Assembly (NCBI RefSeq): GCF_001653795.1
Contig: NZ_CP011514.1
Coordinates: 2,808,279 to 2,872,278 of the forward strand
Origin: Mitsuaria sp. 7
GTDB taxonomy: Bacteria > Pseudomonadota > Gammaproteobacteria > Burkholderiales > Burkholderiaceae_C
DNA: 64,000 nucleotides
Direction of reading: 5' to 3'
Under the pieces are notes generated by a model, which worked only from the letters and a program-made list of their open reading frames with translations, did not search any database and was not told where the DNA came from. Made by a program: the position numbers and the translations under genes. This document shows, piece after piece, positions 1 to 8,150 of the stretch (positions within the stretch are counted from its first letter, which is position 1; each line of letters starts with the position of its first letter).

Positions 1-201
1 AGCGCCCGCCTCCGACAGCGGGCAGGCCGCGATTGTGCGGCATGGTCGGAGACCTCCCCCCGAAGGGCGGCCCTCCAAGTGGGTGGGGTCGGGGACGGGC
101 GTGCCGACTCAATTCCACGCCAGAATCCGCCGGGGGAGTTCCGCGCCGCGGGGCCTCGCCTTTCCTTGCCTCTTGGCCGCATCGCCGGTCCGACCACAAC
201 G

Positions 202-1866
202 ATGACGACGAGCACCGCCCCTTTCCTTTCCACCGGTCGACCGGTGCTGCCGGGTCTCCCCGCCGATGCGCCCGACGCGCAACGCGACGCCGCGTGGCAG
301 ACGCTGCTGTCGGCGACCGATCCGGCCCCGGCGCTGGCGCAGATCGGCGGGCGGTTCTCGGTGGCCTGGCGGCAGCCCGGCGGACGCACGCTGCTGGCGA
401 CGGACCGCTTCGGCATCGAGCCGCTGTGCTACCGCATCGTCGGCCATGAACTGCAGTTCGCGACCCGCGCGGACGACCTGGCCGGCGACGACGTCGACCT
501 CGATCCGCAGGCGCTGTTCGACTACCTCTACTTCCATGTGATCCCGTCGCCGCGGACCGTGTTCCGCAACATCTTCCGGCTGCCGCCGGGGCACGTGGCG
601 GTCTTCGAGCGCGGCGAGCTGCGCGTGACGCCGTACTGGACGCCGACCTTCCGCGCCGATCCGGCACCGAGGTTCGAGGACCTGAAGGTCGAGTTCAAGG
701 AGATCCTGGAGCGCTCCGTGCAGCGCGCGATGCACGCGCCGGACGCGGCCTGCTTCCTGAGCGGCGGCACGGACAGCTCGACGGTGGCGGGCATGATGAG
801 CCGCGTCGCGGGACGGCCGGTGGACACCTACTCGATCGGCTTCGAGGCCGAGGGCTACGACGAGATGGCCTTCGCGCGCATCGCGGCCAAACACTTCGGC
901 GCCCGGCATCACGAGTACTACGTGACGCCCAAGGATCTGGTGGACGGCATCGCGAAGGTCGCGACGCACTACGACCAGCCGTTCGGCAACAGCTCGGCGC
1001 TGCCGGCCTACTACTGCGCCCGCCGGGCCTACGACAACGGCGTGCGGCACCTGCTGGCCGGCGACGGCGGGGACGAGCTCTTCGGCGGCAACACGCGCTA
1101 TGCGAAGCAGACGGTGTTCTCCTGGTACGGCAACGTGCCGGGGCCGCTGCGGGACTTCGTGCTGCAGCCGGTGTTCGGCTCGCCGATCGGCAAGCTGCCG
1201 CTGCTGAAGAAGGGCGCGAGCTACATCGACCAGGCGCGCGTGCCGATGCCGGACCGGCTGCAGAGCTACAACCTGCTCACGAGACTGGGCATGGCCGACG
1301 TGCTGGAGACGGACTTCCTGCGACGCGTGGATCCGCTGGGCCCGCAGAAGCAGCAGCGTCAGGTGTGGAACGGGTTGAAGACCGGCAAGCTGGTCGACCG
1401 CATGCTGGCCTTCGACTGGCGCTACACGCTGGCGGACACCGACCTGCCCAAGGTCGTGGGCACGACACGGTTGGCAGGGACCTCGGTCGGTTTCCCGATG
1501 CTGGACGACGAGCTGCTGGCTTTCTCCGAGCGCCTGCCGGCGGACTACAAGCTCAAGGGGCTGCAGCTGCGCTGGTTCTTCAAGGAGGCGCTGCGCGGCT
1601 TCCTGCCCGACGAGATCATCGTCAAGAAGAAGCAGGGCTTCGGCCTGCCCTTCGGCGTCTGGGCGACGCGAGACGCCAACCTGCGCGCGCTGGCGGAGGA
1701 CTCGCTGGGCAGCCTGTCCACGCGCGGCATCGTCCGCCCGGAGTTCATCCGCAGCCTGCTCAAGGAACGGCTGCCGGAGCACCCCGGGTACTACGGCGAG
1801 ATGGTGTGGATCCTGATGATGCTGGAGCAGTGGCTGCGGGGGCGGCGGCCGAATTACCGCGTGTGA
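202..1866 (+). CDS. Asparagine synthase-family protein lacking the N-terminal glutaminase cysteine
   Basis: Members of the asparagine synthase family adenylate a carboxylate and transfer ammonia to it. The synthetase half is clear: the PPi-loop SGGTDSS lies near residue 190, in the context CFLSGGTDSSTVAG. The N-terminal part keeps the class II glutaminase fold features (GGRFSVAW, LLATDRFGIEPL) but the protein begins MTTSTAP, with no Met-Cys-Gly, so glutamine cannot be hydrolysed in the usual way. I chose ATG 202 because the upstream in-frame extension from 79 is low-quality sequence. About 554 aa. It lies beside the XrtA exopolysaccharide cluster but on the opposite strand, convergent with the ATPase pair (7 bp between stops). 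Likely it amidates a sugar acid or acts with a separate ammonia source; this is inference. Confidence 0.85.
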   Translation: MTTSTAPFLSTGRPVLPGLPADAPDAQRDAAWQTLLSATDPAPALAQIGGRFSVAWRQPGGRTLLATDRFGIEPLCYRIVGHELQFATRADDLAGDDVDLDPQALFDYLYFHVIPSPRTVFRNIFRLPPGHVAVFERGELRVTPYWTPTFRADPAPRFEDLKVEFKEILERSVQRAMHAPDAACFLSGGTDSSTVAGMMSRVAGRPVDTYSIGFEAEGYDEMAFARIAAKHFGARHHEYYVTPKDLVDGIAKVATHYDQPFGNSSALPAYYCARRAYDNGVRHLLAGDGGDELFGGNTRYAKQTVFSWYGNVPGPLRDFVLQPVFGSPIGKLPLLKKGASYIDQARVPMPDRLQSYNLLTRLGMADVLETDFLRRVDPLGPQKQQRQVWNGLKTGKLVDRMLAFDWRYTLADTDLPKVVGTTRLAGTSVGFPMLDDELLAFSERLPADYKLKGLQLRWFFKEALRGFLPDEIIVKKKQGFGLPFGVWATRDANLRALAEDSLGSLSTRGIVRPEFIRSLLKERLPEHPGYYGEMVWILMMLEQWLRGRRPNYRV

Positions 1867-1873
1867 GCGCGCT

Positions 1874-3145
1874 TCAGGAGAGCAGCACGGGCACGGTCAG
1901 ACCGGGTCTTTCACCCGGCATCGCCGAGGACTCGTCGAACTCCACCTGGAAGTCGGTCGCGGGATTCATCGCGAGGATCCATGGTGCATAGCGCTGTTCC
2001 TCGAACGCGAAACCCAGGCCGCGCCAGATGATCTCCTTGTTGGCCAGCCCGTCCAGCGCGACATCGATCTCCGCCGTGGACGGAGGGCTGCCCGGCGGCA
2101 CGCCCTGCATCACCTCGATCAACGCGGCCGTCCTCTGCTTGCACCACATCAGGTGGGGTGCGAATCGAGGCCCGGTTTCCGCCATCACGCGCACCAGGGC
2201 CAGTTCCAGCGCGGACAGCGTTCGCATCCTGGCGATGAGCTGTTCTCGCCCTTCCGTCGCCCGTTCATCGACGAGCAACTGGTAGACCTGATCCGCGGCG
2301 GACTGCGAGCGCGCGCCGGTATCGCGCAAGGCATCGCAGACATCCATCAGTTCCAGCGGTCGATGCAGCAGGGTATCGAAGCCCCGCACCATGAGGTCCG
2401 CATCCGGGCGGCAACGCGGCGCCAGTCGTGTCCGCACCCAGTCGACGAAGTCATCCCCGAGACGGGGCAAGGCACGGACGTGGGCGCTGTAAAACGCCTC
2501 CTGCTTGTTGGCTACGAGCTTGCGCAGCTTGTGCGCATGCGATCCGGTCGCCAGGACGCGGACGACAAGGCCGTCCCGATTCAACCGGACGGCGCTCCGC
2601 GTCAGCGACGCCAGCGCGCGACGCGCCGGGTCGCTCTGCTGGCAGAGCTGCACTTCGTCCAGCACGATCACCAACGGGCGCTTGCACGCCCGCGCCAGGG
2701 TCTGGAGCAATCCGAAAGTGCGCTTCGAGTACGTGGACTGCGCCTGTTCCACCGCCATCTCCAGCCCTCCGAGCCGGATGTTGGTCAGTCCCAACCCGCG
2801 GGCCACGCGCATGACGAACCCGTCGAACACCCGGACCTCGTCGCGCAACGCCAAGGGGATAGACACGGAAGGATCCACTTCCAGGTCGACCGCGAGGTCG
2901 ATGTAGACGACATGGGCGTCATGCACTTCTTCCAGGACCGGGATGAGGTCCCATTGCACGAAGGTGCTCTTTCCAATCTGACGCGGCCCGCTGAGGAGCA
3001 TGCCCTTTCGGCCGACGGCGGACATCAGGGTGTCGGCGAACGACAGTGCGAGCTCGCGTCGGTGGAACAGATCGGCAGGCGCCTTGGCGCCGACACGAGC
3101 GCAAGCATGGACTCGTCGGGGTTGAGCGGCAAGCAGTGGCGACAC
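1874..3145 (-). CDS. AAA-type ATPase, second of a tandem pair
   Basis: P-loop ATPase of about 423 aa. Walker A is GPRQIGKST (residues 53-61) and Walker B is PLVIVLDEVQL; the C-terminal third looks like a winged helix (TAEIDVALDGLANKEIIWRG). The overall plan resembles the archaeal-type/STAND-like ATPases that pair an AAA core with a C-terminal wHTH. The start is GTG 3145: an AGGGAGGAAG ribosome site sits just upstream and overlaps the stop of the preceding ATPase gene, whereas a start at 3262 would intrude far into that gene. It is paralogous to the gene at 3156-4421, with which it shares layout and motifs. The function is unknown; position in an XrtA locus suggests, but does not show, a role in polysaccharide export or its control. 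Confidence 0.75.
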   Translation of the reverse strand: MSPLLAAQPRRVHACARVGAKAPADLFHRRELALSFADTLMSAVGRKGMLLSGPRQIGKSTFVQWDLIPVLEEVHDAHVVYIDLAVDLEVDPSVSIPLALRDEVRVFDGFVMRVARGLGLTNIRLGGLEMAVEQAQSTYSKRTFGLLQTLARACKRPLVIVLDEVQLCQQSDPARRALASLTRSAVRLNRDGLVVRVLATGSHAHKLRKLVANKQEAFYSAHVRALPRLGDDFVDWVRTRLAPRCRPDADLMVRGFDTLLHRPLELMDVCDALRDTGARSQSAADQVYQLLVDERATEGREQLIARMRTLSALELALVRVMAETGPRFAPHLMWCKQRTAALIEVMQGVPPGSPPSTAEIDVALDGLANKEIIWRGLGFAFEEQRYAPWILAMNPATDFQVEFDESSAMPGERPGLTVPVLLS

Positions 3146-3155
3146 AACTTCCTCC

Positions 3156-4421
3156 CTACGCGGCCTCTGCCGCCGGCCCTTGCAGCAACACCTTCGCCGG
3201 CACTGGCGCAAGGACGACCGGATCGCGTTCGAGCAACCAGTCTGCAAATTGACTCTCTTCAAGCACGTAGGGACCGTCCCCTCGCCATATCAGCTTGGCG
3301 TCGCAGAGTCGGTCCAGCGCCATCCGGATGGTGGCGTCGGAGACTTCCGGGCGGCTCTCGCCCTCCAGTACCGCCAGCATCGCGTTCAGCCGCCGCTTCG
3401 CCGGCGGAAAGAACGGCGTGAATTTCTCCCCGTCTTCGGCCAGCAGTCGCAACACGGCTTGCTCGATGGGTTCCAACGATTGAAGCCGGACGAAAAGCTG
3501 ACGCTTCTCGACGTCGACCCGGCCGCGCGCGAAGCGGATCAGCGCCTCATCATCGGTCTCCTCCGCGTAGCGACCTGCAGTCACGACACCACGGCAGACC
3601 TTGTGAAAGTCCGCCGGTCGGCGCAGGCAGATCTCGAAAACCTGGGCCATGGCTGGCAGGGAGGGTTGGAAGATCGGGCCGTGCAACGCACGCTCCCAGC
3701 GGAGATAGCCCTCTTCACCCAATGTCGGCATCGTTTCCATGTTCGCGCCGAGAAAGGCCTGGTGCTTGTCCAGCACGAGTCCGACGATCTTTTCATGGTG
3801 TGAGCCCGTGGCGAGCAAACGGAACTTCAGCTTGTCACAGCCGTTCAAGTGATCCCGCGCCGACTTGAGCATGTAGAGCACATCGCGGCCCAGACTCGTC
3901 GACTGCGTCTGCTGAACTTCATCGATGATGAGCACGACCGTCTGCTTGGCCAGATCGGACAGGCGCTCCAGCGACTCGCAGAGCGATGGATCACGCACGC
4001 CCTGCTCACCTTTGAATTCCCATTCGAAACCCGGCACCTTCAGACGCGAGAGGCTGAGGCGATCGAACATTCGTCGAGCCTGATCTTCATGTGACTTCAC
4101 GGCCTGGTTGATCAACTCCACGATCACCGTTCCAGGATCCTCGCTCCGTCGCCTCCAGAGATCCGCATAGAGCACCAGTGCGCCATGCTCGCGTTCGAGC
4201 GCGGGAGTGAGGTCGCGCTGGATGAACGTGGACTTTCCCGTACGACGAGGCGCCGTAAGGAAAAGTCCGGATGCATGGTCGTGGGACATCAGCGCGGACG
4301 CCATCCGGCTGGCCAGTTCCGGACGACGAAAGATCGCCGGATCTGACAGGACGTCGAAACGTGAATCGGGACGAGAGACACCGCGAAAGCGGTCGAGAAC
4401 ACGATCAAGCAGTTGCAGCAT
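3156..4421 (-). CDS. AAA-type ATPase, first of a tandem pair
   Basis: P-loop ATPase of 421 aa. Walker A is APRRTGKST (residues 57-65), Walker B is VVLIIDEVQ (about 162-170), and the C-terminal segment looks like a winged helix (VSDATIRMALDRLCDAKLIWRG). ATG 4421 is preferred to GTG 4430 because a strong GGAGGTG Shine-Dalgarno overlaps that GTG and lies 6 nt before the ATG. The downstream paralogue starts about 10 nt after this stop, so the two are translated from one message and may form a hetero-oligomer. A 250-bp gap upstream, with two perfect inverted repeats, separates it from the polysaccharide genes, so it probably has its own promoter. No specific family name is recognised beyond ATP-binding protein. 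Confidence 0.75.
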   Translation of the reverse strand: MLQLLDRVLDRFRGVSRPDSRFDVLSDPAIFRRPELASRMASALMSHDHASGLFLTAPRRTGKSTFIQRDLTPALEREHGALVLYADLWRRRSEDPGTVIVELINQAVKSHEDQARRMFDRLSLSRLKVPGFEWEFKGEQGVRDPSLCESLERLSDLAKQTVVLIIDEVQQTQSTSLGRDVLYMLKSARDHLNGCDKLKFRLLATGSHHEKIVGLVLDKHQAFLGANMETMPTLGEEGYLRWERALHGPIFQPSLPAMAQVFEICLRRPADFHKVCRGVVTAGRYAEETDDEALIRFARGRVDVEKRQLFVRLQSLEPIEQAVLRLLAEDGEKFTPFFPPAKRRLNAMLAVLEGESRPEVSDATIRMALDRLCDAKLIWRGDGPYVLEESQFADWLLERDPVVLAPVPAKVLLQGPAAEAA

Positions 4422-4544
4422 GGATGACACCTCCAGACCACAAATTCTTAGCCCGTCCGAACACGTCGAATTTCAACGGGGGCGGCGAAACGGGGTCAGT
4501 CGTTGCGTCGCGCCCACGAACCGGCGGCAATCTTTTGGGGGTGT

Positions 4545-4581
4545 TTGTCGACCGACAACCGAAGTTCCATCCCTAGAACTT
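4545..4581. promoter_or_regulatory. Two inverted repeats upstream of the ATPase pair
   Basis: TTGTCG-AC-CGACAA at 4545-4558 and AAGTTC-N8-GAACTT at 4562-4581 are perfect palindromes placed back to back, 125-160 bp upstream of the first ATPase start. They lie in the gap between the deacetylase stop and the ATPase start. They may be operators; no regulator can be named. Confidence 0.35.
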
Positions 4582-4670
4582 TTGCGTCCGGATAGCGGCG
4601 ATCCCCAGCGGCACTTCACGGCGGCATGTGCAGGCGCAACTCGCTGCGCCGCTCAAGAGCGCCGAGCGGC

Positions 4671-5633
4671 TCAGACCACTGCTGCCGGACCGCCCATGCG
4701 CGCGTTGCGCATCATCCGCGCCGCAAACATCGCGGTGGAGTTCCCCCACGGCGTGTAGCGCGGCAACTGGAACAGGTCGGCGCCAGGCAGCGCCACACCC
4801 GGCGACGTGCTGACCGCCGCCTCGAAGCCGAGGTCCCGCAGCATCGCTGCGTGGCCCGCGTCATAGTCGCGCACCGGACGGCCGTTCGGATACGCGAAGC
4901 TGCGCACCGGACGGCCCAGCAGCGCGGCGAGGTGATCGCGTCCCGCCTGCACCTGAGCGCGCGCGCCTTCGAGCGGCAAGGTCGTCAACACCGTGTGATC
5001 CACCGTGTGGCCGCCGATCTCATGGCCCGCGTCGGCGAGTTGCTTCAGCTGCGAGTCCGTGAGCATCAGGTCGTCCGGCATCGAACCGACCGGCTGCGCC
5101 ACCAGCATCCGACGCACCTGGGCATCGCGTTCTTCGGGTGCCAGGTACTTCAGCTGCACCTGCAGCGCCGTGACGGCCTTCAGCCGTTCCTCCGTCGTCG
5201 CCACCGGATGCACGCCCATGCCCACCGCCGACAGGTCCAGCACCGGTCCCGGCACCAGGCGCACGAACTCGACCACCGTGTCGCTGAACATGCGGCCGCC
5301 GTTCAGATAGCCGGTCGCGATGAACACCGTGGCGCGGGCGCCGTGCCGTTCCAGGATCGGATGCGCCACCGTCCAGTTGTCCGCGTAGCCGTCGTCGAAG
5401 GTGATGCACGCCGCGCGTTTCGGCAGACGGCCCTCGCGCAGCGCGAGCGCCGCGTCGGTCACCGTCATCAGCGTGAAGTGCTGCGCCAGGAAGGCCACCT
5501 GCGCCTCGAAACGCGCCGCATCGATCTCGCCCGGACGCATCGCGTCGGGCTCGGGCAGCACGCGGTGGTAGATCAGGATGCTCAGCGCGGGCTCGCCGCG
5601 CGGCCAGCCGAGCAGGCTCAGCGACGCCAGCAT
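4671..5633 (-). CDS. Polysaccharide deacetylase (NodB-type)
   Basis: Carbohydrate esterase family 4 protein of 320 aa that should remove acetyl groups from exopolysaccharide amino sugars. Visible motifs: TFDDGYADN (metal-binding motif 1 with catalytic Asp), HTVDHTVL (motif 2, HxxxH-like metal ligands) and FAYPNGRP (motif 3). ATG 5633 is chosen because a GGGAGG ribosome site lies 6 nt upstream and the start overlaps the preceding stop by one base (TGATG). The frame stays open far upstream but only as the antisense-type shadow of the next gene. It is the last gene of the long minus-strand exopolysaccharide run and is distinct from the DUF3473-type deacetylase at 16648-17505. Confidence 0.88.
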   Translation of the reverse strand: MLASLSLLGWPRGEPALSILIYHRVLPEPDAMRPGEIDAARFEAQVAFLAQHFTLMTVTDAALALREGRLPKRAACITFDDGYADNWTVAHPILERHGARATVFIATGYLNGGRMFSDTVVEFVRLVPGPVLDLSAVGMGVHPVATTEERLKAVTALQVQLKYLAPEERDAQVRRMLVAQPVGSMPDDLMLTDSQLKQLADAGHEIGGHTVDHTVLTTLPLEGARAQVQAGRDHLAALLGRPVRSFAYPNGRPVRDYDAGHAAMLRDLGFEAAVSTSPGVALPGADLFQLPRYTPWGNSTAMFAARMMRNARMGGPAAVV

Positions 5634-6949
5634 CAGGTGCCTCCCCAGTACGGCGAGTGCACGTCTCGCGGCACCTGCCCCGCCGCGACGGCGGCGTTCC
5701 TGCGCCCCGCGACCTCCCCGGCCACGACGCGGTTCACCACCACCACGATCAGCACGAGGTAGTACGGCAGGTCGAAGTACACCAGGCTCAGGAACGCCCC
5801 GCCGGTCGCATACCCGATCAGCCCCACCTGGCACATCGCCGACAGGTCCCGCGCCCACTGCAGCTCGGGCAGGTCCTTGGCGGCGCGGATGGTCGCGCTG
5901 GCCAGCCGCCAGGTCGTGGCGAAGATGCCCACGAAGATCGCCAGTCCCAGGAAGCCGTGCTCGCCCATCGCCTGGAAGTAGATGCTGTGCGCCGTCAGCG
6001 GCACCGACGGATCGGGCGCGTACTTCGCGAACACCGCCGGCCCCGCGACCGTGAACCCCCCGCCGAACGGGAACAGGTCGATCGCCAGCCGCCACGCCAT
6101 CTGCCACGCGTTGATCCGCCCCATCGCCGACGAATCCTGGTCGTAGGTCTTGATGGTCTCCATCCGGTTGGTCCAGCTGTCGGGCATGAACACGAAGATC
6201 AGCGGCAGGGCCACCAGCACCACCAGCGCCAGCGGCAGCTTGTTGCGGCTCTTCATCCACATGAAGAAGGACATGGTCACGATCGCCAGGAAGGCGCCGC
6301 GCGACTGCGAGCCCACCGCCGACGCCATGCACAGCAGCATGGCCGCGGTCGCCAGGTGGCGCTGCCAGCGCTTGGTGGCCTGCAGCTGCAGGTAGCGGAT
6401 CAGCGGCACCGTCATGATGGTCGCCAGCGCCAGCGAGTTGTTGTCCTCGATGAACGAGCCCTCCGGCCCCCACACCCGCGCCGAGCCGCCCGACAGCACC
6501 GTGAACACGCCGCCCTTGATGCCGTAGTAGCCGATCGAGATCACCAGCACCAGCACCAGCCAGTCCAGGTCGCGACGCCGCTTCACCACCAGCAGCGACA
6601 CCAGCACCATCAGCAGCACCTTGAAGGCGCGCGACCAGAAGTTCATCTCCTTGTCCGGATAGAAGGAGAACAGCAGCGGCGACACGCCGATCCACAGGAT
6701 CCAGATCGCCAGCAGGATGGTCACCGCGTTGACCGGGAACTTCACCAGCTTGTCCCGGTGCACGATCAGGCTCGCGAACAGCGCCAGCGCGATCACCATG
6801 GACCACGGCGCGTCGTGCGCGAAACCGTAGGCCAGGCGGTGCGGGTTCATCACCCCCATCCACACCCAGCCCAGCACGCCCCACATCGGGTCCTTGAAGG
6901 TCTTGTAGATCAGGGCCATGAACAGGCCCAGCATCAGCAGGTCACGCAT
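5633..6949 (-). CDS. Putative O-glycosylation ligase, exosortase A system-associated
   Basis: Integral membrane protein of 438 aa with about ten hydrophobic segments, matching the O-antigen ligase/Wzy-type family member that recurs in XrtA clusters. The start MRDLLMLGLFMALIYKTFKDP and the following VLGWVWMGVMNP are typical of that subfamily; a large loop with SGGSARVWGPEGSF and the later TAHSIYFQAMGEHG motif correspond to the conserved ligase regions. It should polymerise or transfer repeat units from the undecaprenyl carrier at the periplasmic face. It overlaps the glycosyltransferase upstream by 8 bp and the deacetylase downstream by 1 bp, so it is firmly in the operon. Confidence 0.88.
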   Translation of the reverse strand: MRDLLMLGLFMALIYKTFKDPMWGVLGWVWMGVMNPHRLAYGFAHDAPWSMVIALALFASLIVHRDKLVKFPVNAVTILLAIWILWIGVSPLLFSFYPDKEMNFWSRAFKVLLMVLVSLLVVKRRRDLDWLVLVLVISIGYYGIKGGVFTVLSGGSARVWGPEGSFIEDNNSLALATIMTVPLIRYLQLQATKRWQRHLATAAMLLCMASAVGSQSRGAFLAIVTMSFFMWMKSRNKLPLALVVLVALPLIFVFMPDSWTNRMETIKTYDQDSSAMGRINAWQMAWRLAIDLFPFGGGFTVAGPAVFAKYAPDPSVPLTAHSIYFQAMGEHGFLGLAIFVGIFATTWRLASATIRAAKDLPELQWARDLSAMCQVGLIGYATGGAFLSLVYFDLPYYLVLIVVVVNRVVAGEVAGRRNAAVAAGQVPRDVHSPYWGGT

Positions 6950-8147
6950 GGCGCAGCTCCGGCGACCGCCGCGCGGTCAGGATGCGGTGGAACAGGTCGA
7001 GCTGGCCCTGCGTCGTCGCGTCCCAGCTGAAACGCTCGGCGTAGCGCCGCGTCGCCGCGCGGTCGCGGGGCGACGCGCGCAGGCGGCGCACCGCCTCGGC
7101 CACGCCGGACGCGGTGCGCCCGGGCATCAGCTCGCCGGCCTCGGGGCTGGCCACGACCTCGGGCGTGCCCCACACGTTGGACGCCGCCACCGGCGTGCCG
7201 CAGGCCATCGCCTCCAGCAGCACGTTGGCCCAGCCTTCGCGGCTCGACGCCAGCACCAGCGCGTCGACACCGGCATAGACCGCGCGCAGCCGCGCCTGCG
7301 GCAGCGCGCCCAGGAAACGCACCCGCGACGTCACGCCCAGCGACTCGGCCAGGCGGCGCAGCGCGCCCTCCTCCGGGCCGGTGCCGGCGATGAGCAGGTC
7401 GACGTCGGGCAGTTCGGCCAGCGCGCCTATGACCAGCTCATGGCCCTTGCGCTCGATCAGGTGGCCGACCGAGGCCAGCGTGAAACGACCCGCGGCCAGG
7501 CCGAGCGTCGCGCGTGCCTCGTCGCGGCCGGCCGGATGGAAGAGCGTCAGGTCCACGCCGTTGCGCAGCGCGGTCACCTTGGCGGAATCCGCGCCGAGCA
7601 CGACCAGCTCGTCCTTGAGCGCCTCGCACACGGTGATCATCGCGTCAGCCTGGTCGGCCGCGCGCAGGATCAGCTTGCGCGGGAAGGCGTGCTGGGGAAT
7701 CAGGTTGATGTCGGTGCCGCGCGCAGTGATCACCACCGGCTTGTTCAGCGCCTTCGCCACCATCACCGCGGCCACGCCGTCGGGATAGAAGTAGTGCGCG
7801 TCGATCAGGTCGAAGTCGTAGCCCGTCGCCTGCAGCCGTCGCGCCGCGCGCAGGAAGGTCCAGGCCAGCATGTAGGGCGCGCTGCTCATGCCGACCTTGG
7901 GCAGCCGCACGAAGCGCGGATGCGTGATGTCCAGGCCGTGGCGCGACTCGCGCGCCGGCGTCGCGGCGAACTTGCCGTACTCGCCGAAGCGCTCGCCCTT
8001 GAGCGGGAACCACGGCACCGGCGCGATGACGCGCGACTCGGCCTGTCCCGAGGCGATCAGGTGACGCAGCCGGGTCTCCACGAAGATGCCGTGGCTGGGC
8101 ATCACCGCGCTCGGGTACAGCGTCGAGAAGGTCAGCAGCTTCAGCAT
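6942..8147 (-). CDS. Glycosyltransferase family 4 protein
   Basis: GT-B fold retaining glycosyltransferase, 401 aa, cytoplasmic. The N-terminal domain opens LLTFSTLYPSAVMPSHGIFV, typical of this group; the donor-binding C-terminal domain shows GTGPEEGALRRLAESLGV, SSREGWANVLLEAMACG (the EX7E-type motif) and NVWGTPEVV. It should add one sugar to the lipid-linked exopolysaccharide repeat. Start ATG 8147 lies 3 bp after the stop of the neighbouring glycosyltransferase, and its end overlaps the ligase gene. The sugar and linkage cannot be read from the sequence. Confidence 0.88.
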   Translation of the reverse strand: MLKLLTFSTLYPSAVMPSHGIFVETRLRHLIASGQAESRVIAPVPWFPLKGERFGEYGKFAATPARESRHGLDITHPRFVRLPKVGMSSAPYMLAWTFLRAARRLQATGYDFDLIDAHYFYPDGVAAVMVAKALNKPVVITARGTDINLIPQHAFPRKLILRAADQADAMITVCEALKDELVVLGADSAKVTALRNGVDLTLFHPAGRDEARATLGLAAGRFTLASVGHLIERKGHELVIGALAELPDVDLLIAGTGPEEGALRRLAESLGVTSRVRFLGALPQARLRAVYAGVDALVLASSREGWANVLLEAMACGTPVAASNVWGTPEVVASPEAGELMPGRTASGVAEAVRRLRASPRDRAATRRYAERFSWDATTQGQLDLFHRILTARRSPELRHA

Positions 8148-8150
8148 GGC

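Noticed and set aside
1..201. Possible gene or RNA before the first asparagine-synthase homologue
   Set aside because: Only short shadow frames; no motif, ribosome site or convincing RNA structure seen.
3146..3262. Longer N-terminus for the second ATPase from 3262
   Set aside because: It would overlap the first ATPase by over 100 bp and consists of Arg/Cys-rich shadow sequence; GTG 3145 has a proper ribosome site.
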